Assembly (NCBI GenBank): GCA_019119645.1 | Contig: DWWR01000015.1 | Coordinates: 1 to 64,000, forward strand | Direction of reading: 5' to 3' | Source of the DNA: Anaerobutyricum faecale | Lineage (GTDB): Bacteria; Bacillota; Clostridia; Lachnospirales; Lachnospiraceae | DNA: 64,000 bases | Part shown: one piece after another, positions 18,901 to 26,939 of the stretch | Layout: the number at the start of each line of letters is the position of its first letter | Numbering within the stretch: the first letter of the stretch is position 1 | Made by a program: the position numbers and the translations under genes | The notes under the pieces: generated by a model | What the model was told of the DNA's origin: nothing | The model's database searches: none | Seen by the model: only the letters and a program-made list of their open reading frames with translations

Positions 18901-21900
18901 TGTTCATTTTTCTCTTTATCCAGACGGAATACTTCAAATTCTGCTCCATGGAGCGCAGCTCCTGTGCTGCCGTCTACTTTACGTACAGAAATCTTACCAC
19001 GCAGATAAGTATTTTCTGCAATGACTGCAACATCAGCTGAACTATTATCTGGTATGGTGATGGCATATAATCCATCGCCGTCTTGATCTTCTATCGAAGT
19101 ATCATTCCATTTCAGTGCAGACAGCTTATAATTCGAATTCGCTGCCGGTATCTCTTCCAGATAATAAGTCTTGCCCTGACTTAATCCGGTAATCGTATCT
19201 TTATTTTCACCATTTGCAGACCATTGAATCTCCGCGGTTCCCACATTTCCTTGTTTCTGTTTGTCTTCATACAAATTGAATGTAAACTTCGAACTTCCAC
19301 TCACTGCAAGCTGTCCTTCCGCACCATCCTCTTTGTCTCTGACCATTTTGGTGATTGTAAGGCTTACCTTCTTCTTATCACGGAACACGATTGTCACATC
19401 GTTACCTGAGTCCTGCGTTCCTTCCACAATATTCCTGTCAACCGGAATCTCTGTCCCGTCTACAGTGACTTTGGTAACATTTAATCCTCCGGTCATGGCA
19501 ACATATTTCGGCGCTGTTTCCGTGAGGTCGTAATCGGAAGGCGCTGTCGTCTCTTTAATCTGATAGATACCCGGATTACCTGTCACTGCTGCAATTCCGT
19601 TTTCTCCAGTAGTATACGTTGCAGCTGTAACACCAGCAAAATCACTGCTATTGACAGCAATTGTTGCCCCCACTGCTCCTGCTGAGGTATCATAGATTGT
19701 ATCGTTATTAATCGCGTCATTATTAAAAGCCAGATATTTTACTTCAAATTTAGCTCCTTGTAAAGCCGTACTATTCTGTGCATCTTCTTTCTTAATATCG
19801 AAAGCTACAATTTCCGGGTTTTTGATATTCAAATCAATACCATCGTTATTTTCAGGAATGCCATAATCATAAATATCTGTTTTATTCTGTACAACTACGC
19901 TGGTTTCGTTCTCATCGTTTTTCAATGTGGTCGTATATCCTAAGAAAATACCCTTTTTCCCATTTACTTCATTGACCAACTGATTGATACTTCCAGCTGT
20001 GCCAGATATTTGTCCATACTGCGCCGCAAAATAAGATGCAAAGTAACTATTTGTATATCCGGTACCCGGACCCGGCGTCTCAGACAATACATAAGTACCC
20101 GAACTGATGTTGCTTAATACCTGAGTAGAATCATCTTCTCCTTTATTGGTAGATGTAATCTTTGTGTCATCCGCTTCTGTCAGCGTGAATGTTGTGCCAG
20201 ATAACTGTTTATCATCCATATCCGTTTTCTTTATGGTCAAAGACTGTTTCTTCGGATTATACATGGTAAGATTCAGATTATCGTCTACTACCTGGAAATA
20301 ATATGCTTTTGCATTTTTTTCCCCGGCAGCCCTTTCTATCGTGCTGCCATCGTAGATATTCTCATAAGCTGGATCTGGCGTCTCCTCAGTGATGCGGTAA
20401 TGACCCACTGGCAATCCATTCCGGAATATATAAGAACCATCGCTTCCTGTCTGGAATCGTCCATTTGTATCACCGTCCAATGTATATGGTCTCCACTCTT
20501 TTTCTTCGTTGTTGTAGCGTTCCAGTTTCATTGTCACCGACAATGGTTTTCTGTCAGTCTGACCCGAAGTATAATATGTATCTAACTCTTTCGATGTCTT
20601 ACCCATGTTATCATTTTTTACTTCATAGCCATATTTTTGTAATGTCACAGCATAAGTGTTAATCGGCCAGTTGACCAGACGGAACTGTGATGTTGATGAA
20701 ACAGGTGCTCCTGTTCCAAACTTGTCACTATCAACTACTTTATATTCATCTCCGTCTTTCATGGTCGGATAAAAAGCCCACTGGATTCCATTCTGTTCTT
20801 CTGCTAAATTTACAATATTCTCTGCAGTTTTAACATAATATGCGTCATTAAACACTTCTGTAGTTTCATTGGTACTGTTCTGGAAAAACATGTACATATA
20901 AACCGTCTGTTTTTTCGTCATAAAACCGGTTGGCGGTGTGGTTTCCTTGATGGCAATCCGCACATAGTGATTTCCCTTCTCATCGTCCACAAAGGCATCT
21001 GGATAGTTTGCTCTTAACTGTTCCATCTGGCTCCAGACAAATGCTTTTGAGGACGCCCATCCACTGATTGGGTTAGCATTTGGATTATTATTCGTATCCC
21101 CGTCGGAATCAGTATCTGTACTTGCATCCGCTCCAAAATTATTGTCCAGACCTGTAGTCACTGTATCCAGCAGTTCATACTCCTGTCCTTCCTCATTTGT
21201 CAGCCAGATTTCAAACTTCGCATTACCAAGAGGTGAAAATTCTTCTTTTCTCTGACCACTCTCATCCATCGCGCCCTGCCATTTGGCAATTCGTACCGTT
21301 GAAAATTGTGCATACCCAGGACCATATTCTGGAATATTCTCAAAATCTTCTTCTGTCACCTGGTCATCCATATACGTCATTGTTGCATTTGGCCGACCCT
21401 CAGGACAAGGTTTTGTTTCTCCATTTTCTACATAAGAATAATTCTTTGTATCGTTCTTATAATATGTTCCATTCCTGTGGATGAGTGTTACTACATTTTC
21501 CGGGTTAATAGACGCTCCGATTCCGGCGTCCGTCTCCACGAGCCAATATACGACATTATCAGCAGATTTTAAAATATCTGTTCCGAACCATCCATTCATC
21601 CGATTCCCTTCGGTATCGTAGAGTGTTCCGCTGGAGTAACTGCCAATCTTTGTATAATATTCCGGATGTGACGGGTCATATCCCAGAGAAATTGGATTAC
21701 TCACATCTTTCGGATCTTGCCCCTTCAAATCTACAACCTGCATATACAGAGTAAACGCGGCGTTGTTAATATCTCGTTTTTTGTCTGGTTCGCCATCTTT
21801 TTTATCTGTAACAAATTTATGGATATGAAGCTGTGCCCAGTGTTCCTCATTGAGTAAATTATAGCTATCTCCCTGATATACCAATATTGGGTTGCCTGGA

Positions 21901-24900
21901 TTGACTTCTTTTGTTACATAGCTATAGTTTCCTTCGATAAGCTGTTGATTAGTTAATGTTGGTGGTAAGTATCCATCTTTCAAGTAATCTGCATTCAGAT
22001 AACTTTTTCTATCAGCCGGCTCCAGATATTTGTATTCTTCACCTGCCGGAACACAAACCTCAATGGCGATATATTTATCTTTTTGTGTCAACCCCCTAAA
22101 GATTGCATCGCCCATCTCGTCTGTGGTCTCTGTGTCCTGCAAATCATAGACATTTGTACCCGTATTGTATTTGTAGAGAGCAATCACAGTACCCGATAAG
22201 AAATATGACTTATCTGTAAATTTATTCTCCCATATATTATGATAAGTTTTATTTACGTAGAGCGTTGTCTCTGGCTGGTTGACAATCTTGAGTTCGACAT
22301 CCTCATTATTTACTTTTTGTGTAGTTACCGTCTCACCCGGCTTCAATGTCACATCCAAATATTCATCGCTGATGGTATACCCATCCGGAGCCGCTGTTTC
22401 CCTAATTCTATAAGTAATCAGATTGCCCTGCCCATCATAAATAGGAAGATCAGCAAATAATGCCTTTCCATTTGTACCACTGTTTACATCTTTAACTTCT
22501 TGCTCCACTCCATTGACAACTTTATATATTGTAAGCGTAGCCTTAGCAAGAGGCGACTCCATTCCACTTGTTGTCTCGTAGTATTTGGTAACTTCTACTG
22601 CTCCTTTATCGGAGTAGTTTGTAATAGATTCAGTAATCTGCGCCTGCTCATTTTCTTTGTGTTTGATTTCATATGGGCCAAAGTAAAAACCTTTTGTTTC
22701 TCCATTTTCTACATATTTTCCTGCAGTACCGTACTCAGAAGCATATTCTGACGGATCAAGAACACCGTTCTTACTATCCGCTACCTCTTTTAAATAATAG
22801 GTCCCCGCCGGAATTGATGTAGCTGTTCCTGATTCAATGGTCAAATCCTGGCCATCATATCCCTGAAAACGCTGGAAAGTCCCTGAATCATCTTTGGTAT
22901 ATACCTCAAATTCTACGCCCTTTAATTCTTCATCGTCGCCTACCGCATTATCTTTTATTTTAGTTACCGTAAATGTCGGGTCCGGTTTGTTTTTGATAAC
23001 AACATTAACTGGTTTAGTATTGGTATCTACTTTATTGGTATCAGTTAAATCGATCACTGCCGTCGTAGTAGTGGATGTCTGAGTACCAATTGTTATGGAA
23101 TCAAAGGTATACTTTGCAGGTGCGAAAGATTCCTCTATAACATATTTCTGTCCCGGCGTCAGTGTTGTCAGAGCTCCGTTGGAAGGAATATCTTCACCCT
23201 GATAATTTTGATCAGATGAAGTTGTTACAAGTTCGCCTTTATAACCATCATCAGCATTATCACCATCGTATTTATAAATCTTATACTTGGCTCCACTGAC
23301 ATAAGTATCTTTGTAACTATCTTCTTTTTCTACTACAATCGGGACTTTCTGCTCTACATTGGTAATAGTAACCGACTGTGCCAGTTCAATCCTTCCTGTC
23401 CCACCTTTATCCTGTGATAAGACTTCTGCAAAATTAAACGGACCATAAGCTTCCACATTGGTTCCATTCTCTCCAACAGGCAAGCTTGTTCTTTCTGCCG
23501 TATTTATTCCGCTTAAATCTGCTGTACCAGACGGCGCATATCCATCTTCCGTTGCACTCTCCACAAGATAATAATATCTGTCATACGTTACATCATTTAT
23601 CGTCTCTGTCCTAGGCAGGTCAGAGATAGTTAACGACTTTGCTGCTGTTACTGTATAAGAGCCTTCCTCATTATACTTTACCAGTTTCCCATCTGGCCCG
23701 TTTTTATAATATAGATCAAAGGATGCTGACAGGTCCGCAGACGTATTTTTTGTCATTCCGGAAGCCGTTGCGGAATAAAACTCCTTCGTCAGCTCAATAC
23801 TGCCATTTCGATCATTTTTCATCGTAACGGTATATGGGTCTGCGTCTGAATTACCTATCTTCTCCGTAAGAGTAAATGGCTCAGAATATGCGAATCTTTT
23901 ACCAGCCTCCTCAGTTGTATCTTCACTATCAGCGTGCCAGCCATCCGGCAAGGTTTCTCTGAACCGATACGTAATAACTGTCGTTCCGTTATCTTTGTAT
24001 ACCGGAAGACTCAGACTGATTTTTCCTGTCTGATTCAGAGACAACGGATAAACATCTTCTGATACTCCCAACTCTGAGGCTGTGAGAAGAGTCCATGTAC
24101 CATCCTTATTCAGTTTCTGCACCTCAAAACAATTGGCAAAATTCCCGGCTTCCGCAGCTGTGACATTTACATATTTGTTATCTCCTGTCTCATTTGGATT
24201 ATACATCTGTTTCCGCAGTGCAACCGGAGCCCGATTGTATTTATTGATACTGTCATCTTCCAAAACAACTTTATTATCTGTTGGAATCGTAAATGTGTAC
24301 GTTTCCGTATCTTTAATATATCCTGACGGAGCTTCTGTTTCCTTCACATAATATGTACCATACGGAAGTCTTGCAAATGTCGCTGTGCCGTTGGCAACAG
24401 TTTTTACTCCATCCTTATATGGCTCATATGGCATAGTACATGCCGAATCTGTATATATACCAAAGGTTGCTCCTGCAAGCGGACTATTCACGCCATTTTG
24501 CTGTCCACTTTTATGAATGGTAATTTCTCCCAGTTGTTCTTTATTATAAAAGACAACACTTTTCGTCTGGTCAGCAGCAACTGTTATTGTTTTAGGATCA
24601 GAATTTTTGCCCTCGTCATTCTCTGACGCAGATATAGTCTCAGTTTCATCGGGCATATCCGTTTCAGTGATTATATAAGTCCCCGGATTCAGATATACAG
24701 TCACCAGACCAGATGCATTTTCCTGATTTTGTTTTTGTGCCGGATCAAAGGTTATGATTCCGTCACTACTCTCGATTTTGGTATATATTCCTGTCTCCTC
24801 ATCAAGCTGATAGAGGTTCGGAACTTTTTCGTCACTCGTTTGAATCTTGTATGTAACCGCTCCACTAACCGGGTCATTGGAAAAATTCTCCCAGCTGTAC

Positions 24901-26666
24901 ACTTTTGACGTATTCGTTTTATAATCAACGATATATTTACTAAGATTAATTGCTGCTGGTTTTGTCACATCTCCAACTGGCTGTGTGGCTTCGCTCTCAT
25001 CTGTACGTTTATTTGTCTCTCCATAGAATTGATACTCAATGTCCGCTTCATTGACCACATCCAGCTTCTGCTGTTCTTCCTTGGAATCATAATAATGGGC
25101 AACAAAGTTATCCTCATAATTCTCATATACCACTTCCACCGTATAGTTTGACAGATATGGCGCATCTTTATCTACCGTGGTGCCTGTCGTCTGACCTTCA
25201 CAGGTATCCAGAGGAACAAGAATCGCTCCATTGGTAACCGTAATCGGCGCTAAATTGTCAAAAGATGGAATGACTGTGATACTTTGCGCATTCATCGGAT
25301 TCCCATCTTTTCCCGTCACTGTCGGAGTCTCCGTCAGCTTAACGGCCGGATAACTAACTTCTGTTCCATCTGTAGATTCATAAGTAACTTTATCAGTGAA
25401 TGCTGCACGTCCTTCTCGTCCATATGTACCCGGGTCTATGATAATACTATCTTTCGTATTATCTCCTTCGACAGTTGTACCTTTCAATCCTATGGATAAA
25501 TTATATTTTACTGTTACTGTACCGTCGGCATTTGGCGTAAATCCATTTGCTTCCTTCTCGATCATCCAACTGTCATCGGTCACTGCTTCCAGGTCATTGA
25601 GAGTACTTGTGGTTCCAATTGCTTTTGTATAGGGTTCTATTCCTTCTGCCGGCTTATCTGTAGTACCGGTACGGTCCATAATCGTAAAGCTTGTCTGAAT
25701 TTCAGCAAGGGCATTACCCTCTCCAAAATTGAAATCATGCCCGACATCAAGTCTTCCGTTGCCATCGACTTTAAGATTCACAAGAAAGGTTCCGCTTTTA
25801 TCGGAATCTGCCTGTATACGATTATTTAATTCCAGTATCCAGTCATTTGGGGCTCCTTTTTGTGGTTCGGTAATTGATACAACATTTTGCAGTGTACCTT
25901 CTGCATCCTTATCAATTATTAATCCATCTGGAAGATGAAGGATGATCTTTGTATCATTGTAGGTATCAAAAAGCGGCCTGCTCTGTTCTCCATAATCAAA
26001 ATATGCAGCCGAGAACAGCTGATAGCTGACTTCATAACTAACTGTACCTCCCGCTTTTACATCTGTTTGATTCTGATTACCTCTTTTAGTAATTGACAAG
26101 GCCGCCGTCTCCATGGTACCGCCGTCACCGGTTTCAGGATCACCATAGTACTGCTCTGCTGCCTGAAGATATGTCATGCCATTGGTTTCTTCCACCTGCT
26201 CGGCAATCCTTTTTTCTACTCTTCTTGTCTTTTTAGCATCGTCTTGTTCTTCATCTGTTTGTTTTTCTTGCTGAGAAACGGAATTCTTGTTCTGAGACTT
26301 TGCAGAATCAGTCTCTTCCCCCTTCTCCCCTGTCGTCTTATCGTCCTGCTGCCGGGATGCGTCAGTCTCCTCATTGGCTGCGCTGGTTCCCTCTTTGGAC
26401 GCAGTTGCAGACGTATCGGTTCCTGTCTCCGGGGAGGCTGTCTTCGTCGTACTTTCCTGCGAGCCATTGCCCGACGTGTCTTCCTCTTGGGAAGAGGCTT
26501 CCTGAGACATGGTCGTTCCTTCTGTCTGCTCCGAGCTGTCGGTCATACGCTCCTGCGCATAAGTGCTGATGGTCTCGCCGAGGGTCGTGATGTGCTGCTC
26601 GCCCAGGACCATGACAACAATGAGCATGAAGGCGAGACATCTCATCCAGAAATTTCTTTTCTTCAT
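9939..26666 (-). CDS. Giant Cna_B/FctA-repeat surface adhesin with sortase-type anchor
   Basis: A 5575-residue exported protein in one uninterrupted frame. Order (approximate residues): signal peptide 1-38; Ser/Thr/Glu/Gln linker 38-172; large N-terminal adhesive region 175-700; many Cna_B/SpaA prealbumin-like domains 710-2970 with the recurring LxGAxF core; DUF11-like isopeptide domains 2970-3630; an SdrD-like B domain 3630-3850 (GGQLWIDKDGDG); one more Cna_B; seven FctA/Spy0128-type pilin domains of about 140 residues (3990-4970), each with ITFTKAGTYTF and NxY boundary motifs; a three-part C-terminal module; SSKTGDDT, a membrane helix and RKRK. Cna_B and FctA domains usually form internal Lys-Asn isopeptide bonds. 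The open frame extends to GTG 26693, but the ATG at 26666 has AAAGGAGA upstream and begins a normal signal peptide. Probably cell-wall linked; ligand unknown. Confidence 0.92.
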   Translation of the reverse strand: MKKRNFWMRCLAFMLIVVMVLGEQHITTLGETISTYAQERMTDSSEQTEGTTMSQEASSQEEDTSGNGSQESTTKTASPETGTDTSATASKEGTSAANEETDASRQQDDKTTGEKGEETDSAKSQNKNSVSQQEKQTDEEQDDAKKTRRVEKRIAEQVEETNGMTYLQAAEQYYGDPETGDGGTMETAALSITKRGNQNQTDVKAGGTVSYEVSYQLFSAAYFDYGEQSRPLFDTYNDTKIILHLPDGLIIDKDAEGTLQNVVSITEPQKGAPNDWILELNNRIQADSDKSGTFLVNLKVDGNGRLDVGHDFNFGEGNALAEIQTSFTIMDRTGTTDKPAEGIEPYTKAIGTTSTLNDLEAVTDDSWMIEKEANGFTPNADGTVTVKYNLSIGLKGTTVEGDNTKDSIIIDPGTYGREGRAAFTDKVTYESTDGTEVSYPAVKLTETPTVTGKDGNPMNAQSITVIPSFDNLAPITVTNGAILVPLDTCEGQTTGTTVDKDAPYLSNYTVEVVYENYEDNFVAHYYDSKEEQQKLDVVNEADIEYQFYGETNKRTDESEATQPVGDVTKPAAINLSKYIVDYKTNTSKVYSWENFSNDPVSGAVTYKIQTSDEKVPNLYQLDEETGIYTKIESSDGIITFDPAQKQNQENASGLVTVYLNPGTYIITETDMPDETETISASENDEGKNSDPKTITVAADQTKSVVFYNKEQLGEITIHKSGQQNGVNSPLAGATFGIYTDSACTMPYEPYKDGVKTVANGTATFARLPYGTYYVKETEAPSGYIKDTETYTFTIPTDNKVVLEDDSINKYNRAPVALRKQMYNPNETGDNKYVNVTAAEAGNFANCFEVQKLNKDGTWTLLTASELGVSEDVYPLSLNQTGKISLSLPVYKDNGTTVITYRFRETLPDGWHADSEDTTEEAGKRFAYSEPFTLTEKIGNSDADPYTVTMKNDRNGSIELTKEFYSATASGMTKNTSADLSASFDLYYKNGPDGKLVKYNEEGSYTVTAAKSLTISDLPRTETINDVTYDRYYYLVESATEDGYAPSGTADLSGINTAERTSLPVGENGTNVEAYGPFNFAEVLSQDKGGTGRIELAQSVTITNVEQKVPIVVEKEDSYKDTYVSGAKYKIYKYDGDNADDGYKGELVTTSSDQNYQGEDIPSNGALTTLTPGQKYVIEESFAPAKYTFDSITIGTQTSTTTTAVIDLTDTNKVDTNTKPVNVVIKNKPDPTFTVTKIKDNAVGDDEELKGVEFEVYTKDDSGTFQRFQGYDGQDLTIESGTATSIPAGTYYLKEVADSKNGVLDPSEYASEYGTAGKYVENGETKGFYFGPYEIKHKENEQAQITESITNYSDKGAVEVTKYYETTSGMESPLAKATLTIYKVVNGVEQEVKDVNSGTNGKALFADLPIYDGQGNLITYRIRETAAPDGYTISDEYLDVTLKPGETVTTQKVNNEDVELKIVNQPETTLYVNKTYHNIWENKFTDKSYFLSGTVIALYKYNTGTNVYDLQDTETTDEMGDAIFRGLTQKDKYIAIEVCVPAGEEYKYLEPADRKSYLNADYLKDGYLPPTLTNQQLIEGNYSYVTKEVNPGNPILVYQGDSYNLLNEEHWAQLHIHKFVTDKKDGEPDKKRDINNAAFTLYMQVVDLKGQDPKDVSNPISLGYDPSHPEYYTKIGSYSSGTLYDTEGNRMNGWFGTDILKSADNVVYWLVETDAGIGASINPENVVTLIHRNGTYYKNDTKNYSYVENGETKPCPEGRPNATMTYMDDQVTEEDFENIPEYGPGYAQFSTVRIAKWQGAMDESGQRKEEFSPLGNAKFEIWLTNEEGQEYELLDTVTTGLDNNFGADASTDTDSDGDTNNNPNANPISGWASSKAFVWSQMEQLRANYPDAFVDDEKGNHYVRIAIKETTPPTGFMTKKQTVYMYMFFQNSTNETTEVFNDAYYVKTAENIVNLAEEQNGIQWAFYPTMKDGDEYKVVDSDKFGTGAPVSSTSQFRLVNWPINTYAVTLQKYGYEVKNDNMGKTSKELDTYYTSGQTDRKPLSVTMKLERYNNEEKEWRPYTLDGDTNGRFQTGSDGSYIFRNGLPVGHYRITEETPDPAYENIYDGSTIERAAGEKNAKAYYFQVVDDNLNLTMYNPKKQSLTIKKTDMDDKQLSGTTFTLTEADDTKITSTNKGEDDSTQVLSNISSGTYVLSETPGPGTGYTNSYFASYFAAQYGQISGTAGSINQLVNEVNGKKGIFLGYTTTLKNDENETSVVVQNKTDIYDYGIPENNDGIDLNIKNPEIVAFDIKKEDAQNSTALQGAKFEVKYLAFNNDAINNDTIYDTSAGAVGATIAVNSSDFAGVTAATYTTGENGIAAVTGNPGIYQIKETTAPSDYDLTETAPKYVAMTGGLNVTKVTVDGTEIPVDRNIVEGTQDSGNDVTIVFRDKKKVSLTITKMVRDKEDGAEGQLAVSGSSKFTFNLYEDKQKQGNVGTAEIQWSANGENKDTITGLSQGKTYYLEEIPAANSNYKLSALKWNDTSIEDQDGDGLYAITIPDNSSADVAVIAENTYLRGKISVRKVDGSTGAALHGAEFEVFRLDKEKNEQGEMKVTETPMPNIALAEEGTTGVYSAEVPLRSEAGETFRIRENKAPTNYLPDTENYIDITVEPRQIIEASDLHNGDGTWPYTSGDRGENNKSMLSNKNFPNYNGAWIDITKYDDTYAAQPSATLGGAVFTLYEYNANTKTWSSAGSQTTSSENGTLRFVVRGGTQYAIEETSAPQGYKGLDGIYQHNTETNTDEAVGTIKVTINGEEKTLYQINNGEAVTAGVSYAYNAYNTPYQSLRIEKENALDPTKRLTAKADVYELPDNVRLNSDGDVLKYLQGTLTGTAEEPKVPTPVIPDVNVATSGSDGNNLYSYADGINDLRLDGTLVAGRSYLVVETTASVSQIRDNDDVEWYGIVNVPEDSNKNGSYTVTLKNIEGAASLSLSKKATPDKFESLLTAESTTVNYTITPTVNNTLPLDTFVVNDTGLTAYNGSTHLTDTDTLTYLKNGYSLTEITVGKATHETKGYAEESDGAVDKITAEVIFYDFDGNPIGEPEILDVSNAEAKATPDSGKAARVSVKYYSTAFKEAAGYDLGTNFTPGDIKITAVIDQQSGGNGKKEIDRIRNTAQTVMKYYPWDVSGNKAGQPETEDPSAYADIEFEAQKGAKVSVNKDIVSTEEGQEIKTVNLQDTITYEVEISNAADSGAALKNPYIVDYLPQGSSWVEFDSVNPVQLVDEDNTGLTIVDAPRETKDGENAVFIYLNGNLEPGKSVKVQLKVKVENTVTSYGTTMYNYAFVGSTEKGAQTDKNPQEASFMTSTGDWAPTINSILNGWQMSEPRKNALNTMLEAQQLSGGGYVSGSRTVNWAGDSDVVLVKSAYGDANSEDGYSTDILSEVSNGGTMHYRLTVSNTSMLNGVTKFSVIDILPNVGDMTSGNSSRGSAWALNFGEIKDIYIGQTTEDENTGTVTTPDPVLSDHYRVYYYTGDLNTAGYMNLYNQVESIDFDTPPAAESGWVTSVDQNNIGQVKAFVVVTDDTVRLNNNENLIIEYTARVNNGAEWNDEILSNNSWQNAVNSFSCSYSRYDLSNPSSALVKAGIIMGSNQVSATIMPKSVSVGGQLWIDKDGDGVREEGESLVEQKDTNGEGQSETVNNFEGNYLVGQLLKNFNIRLDTYSGTKTTSDGRTPYNKGDTWHGTYLFSDLNPAMLKTGITDEAAYPNQNSGLFPGGEIDPSKLKGSAPNTYELIADLGGVDGFEVTSVGKTSGKSRDPENPDSFHPEGGDETTDNNFVVDGSITRSERFYLWATDSDYDMTKDIGVVLKRNLVITKQAEDTKEPIEGVIFKVYGPFDEDETITVDKLKNAKQQYTDMTDAQGKATFSNLLWYKKYVIVEERVPEGYELDGAFAKKTEDDNKANLSELILITNDEILKGKPAWILGVPDDRAQDATDEVTVTNKRTATETSLTASKTFTKLGVEQSLTADQFKFSLWKEYPGEGKLPIKTKGIDVNGNVTFAASDFDDTAKELTFTSEGTYTYYITEELPTEAQGANPYEGIKYDEAIYRATVNVKWTDGKGLGVESVTYEKKVGDAWATVGSGETPTFTNEYTATGFWTPEGTKTLTGRTMKAGEKYTFYVKDKTGKVISTGTATGQEGQQSAEIVFNNKIEYDLNDVGKIYTYTIKEDKAGQKVSGVIYDDKIYTVTVTVTDNGKGTLVPHATYKVGDTTANQADFTNIYEPTPITYTPYVSKTLTGHELPVNTENKREKTFTFSLSKGSCNPEDGVQMPSTETLEIPITKESSADVSDVKSFGAITFTKAGTYTFTINEEKTDEVGVTYDETVWTVTVKVTDDKEGKLTKTVTYTNNKSQQAVTITGDTIPFTNSYQPTQIAVPLSVSKAVEGADMPKSQTFTFKLSMNGQNDGSVSIPQEGITKEVTVSQTGEASREKVTFDPITFTKAGTYTFKIEETAILPDGYTMPTPTRYVQVVVSDNNGRLQSSVAYYLSDPAVVDGDNTASRFTNNYRTVDADFAPKVIKTLNGDIPAGTKEFQFKIENISGDQTGFSITNANCVVGYAQTTGDKEAYFEPITFTKAGEYKFRIEEIPTDADGNKGYAYDDSKWILTVNVVDDPDDNDNHLKATGTYVKENGSGSNNNAASFTNSYDVTPDTYAPKVKKIITGADIPAGRKDKFDFTLTYKDADSAYAGEDVTGSVKYGSDVMSVNDVKNLTMTGSGENSFEELTFTKAGTYTFEISETKGNQPGYQYDDSTWTLTVTVVDENGVLKATPSYTKTGDKSDTQASFANSYSVTPVDFIPKVEKQFSDDSVTRPTAKDFKFTLTADPENPSGGAFTGVTGVEEGTELTGENNTSTATVNGAGTVDFSTITFKRAGTYTFWITEDKGDYLGYTYDDSVWTLTVQVDDIGGALKVAKATYESNDTAVEPNNENAVFVNEYHYVASIVINKEVLRGDAAYETDDVFYAGIFCKVDSADNGSGGQDGDAQEGSGTTGSTYELVKNVIVDDKIVENGVVQLVNNSSVEVYVPLGGEEQTKAVTYYVFETDADGHPLVSFDAEGNAVYNQSFTYEISSQSTGEDGTVNDRGEVYVTAEAAGAHPEVTITNRATSVSIEKRDTSGNPLSGAVLELWKQADSVDAGVEVDADRTKADNGDILLETWTSDGTPHELTAELAVGGTYYLHEAQVPEGYLQAADILFTVENGEPITLVMEDKDQAGMLGQIQVTKRLSTIDETTFDNIDLVAAGATYYVGLFTDAEGKHPYGSDYVKEIHIQNASSGTVTYDNLPSGTYYVFETRQDGTVIPYGELQTINAESGEGFACVGDGAEGGAKEIILQLDAGTAAGSTELENVYYGTLPEGFAYQGQIMLTKAIVKDGAPADSDDTFYAGIFTSETETAPYKVVTLENNGTVTVEVPLGGENGMDPVTYYIYETDANGNKVDKDSFAYTVSGEGTVALDMNSTVGTRTIINTIASSSETTRTIRETSDKDNISSKTDKGSTATNRRTSSSKTGDDTRTGLYILFFAAAVVGIVITLRKRKEDISE

Positions 26667-26740
26667 ACTGTTTTCTCTCCTTTCTACGTTCACGTTTTAT
26701 TACGTTTTTTAACGAAAAAATCGATTTTCTACTAATATGT

Positions 26741-26769
26741 AATATTGCACATTTTTTGTTCTTTTTCAA
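26741..26769 (-). promoter_or_regulatory. Promoter of the giant adhesin gene
   Basis: On the minus strand TTGAAA, 17 bp, then AATATT, preceded by TGC (extended -10). Transcription would start near 26734, about 70 nt before the ATG. Confidence 0.55.
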
Positions 26770-26799
26770 TAGAATCATTATATATTTTATAAAAAATTT

Positions 26800-26861
26800 A
26801 TTTTTCCATTACAATATTTCTAATGATTATTTTTACCAACAAGTTATATGTAATGAAAAAT
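26800..26861. promoter_or_regulatory. Inverted AT-rich sites upstream of the giant adhesin promoter
   Basis: ATTTTTCCATTACAATAT (26800-26817) is matched on the other strand by an almost identical copy at 26846-26861 (differing mainly by one C). The pair sits 30-90 bp upstream of the -35 and could bind an activator. AT-rich composition makes chance similarity possible. Confidence 0.3.
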
Positions 26862-26870
26862 GGACAAAAA

Positions 26871-26911
26871 AATCCCCCTGAGCCGGATTTTCTCCATGGC
26901 TCAGAGGGATT
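26871..26911 (-). terminator. Terminator of the second adhesin gene
   Basis: AATCCCTCTGAGCC / GGCTCAGGGGGATT stem on the minus strand (14 bp, one mismatch) followed by TTTTTTT. It starts 29 bp past the stop codon. Confidence 0.85.
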
Positions 26912-26939
26912 GTAATTTTTTATGGGTTCTGTTATCGGT

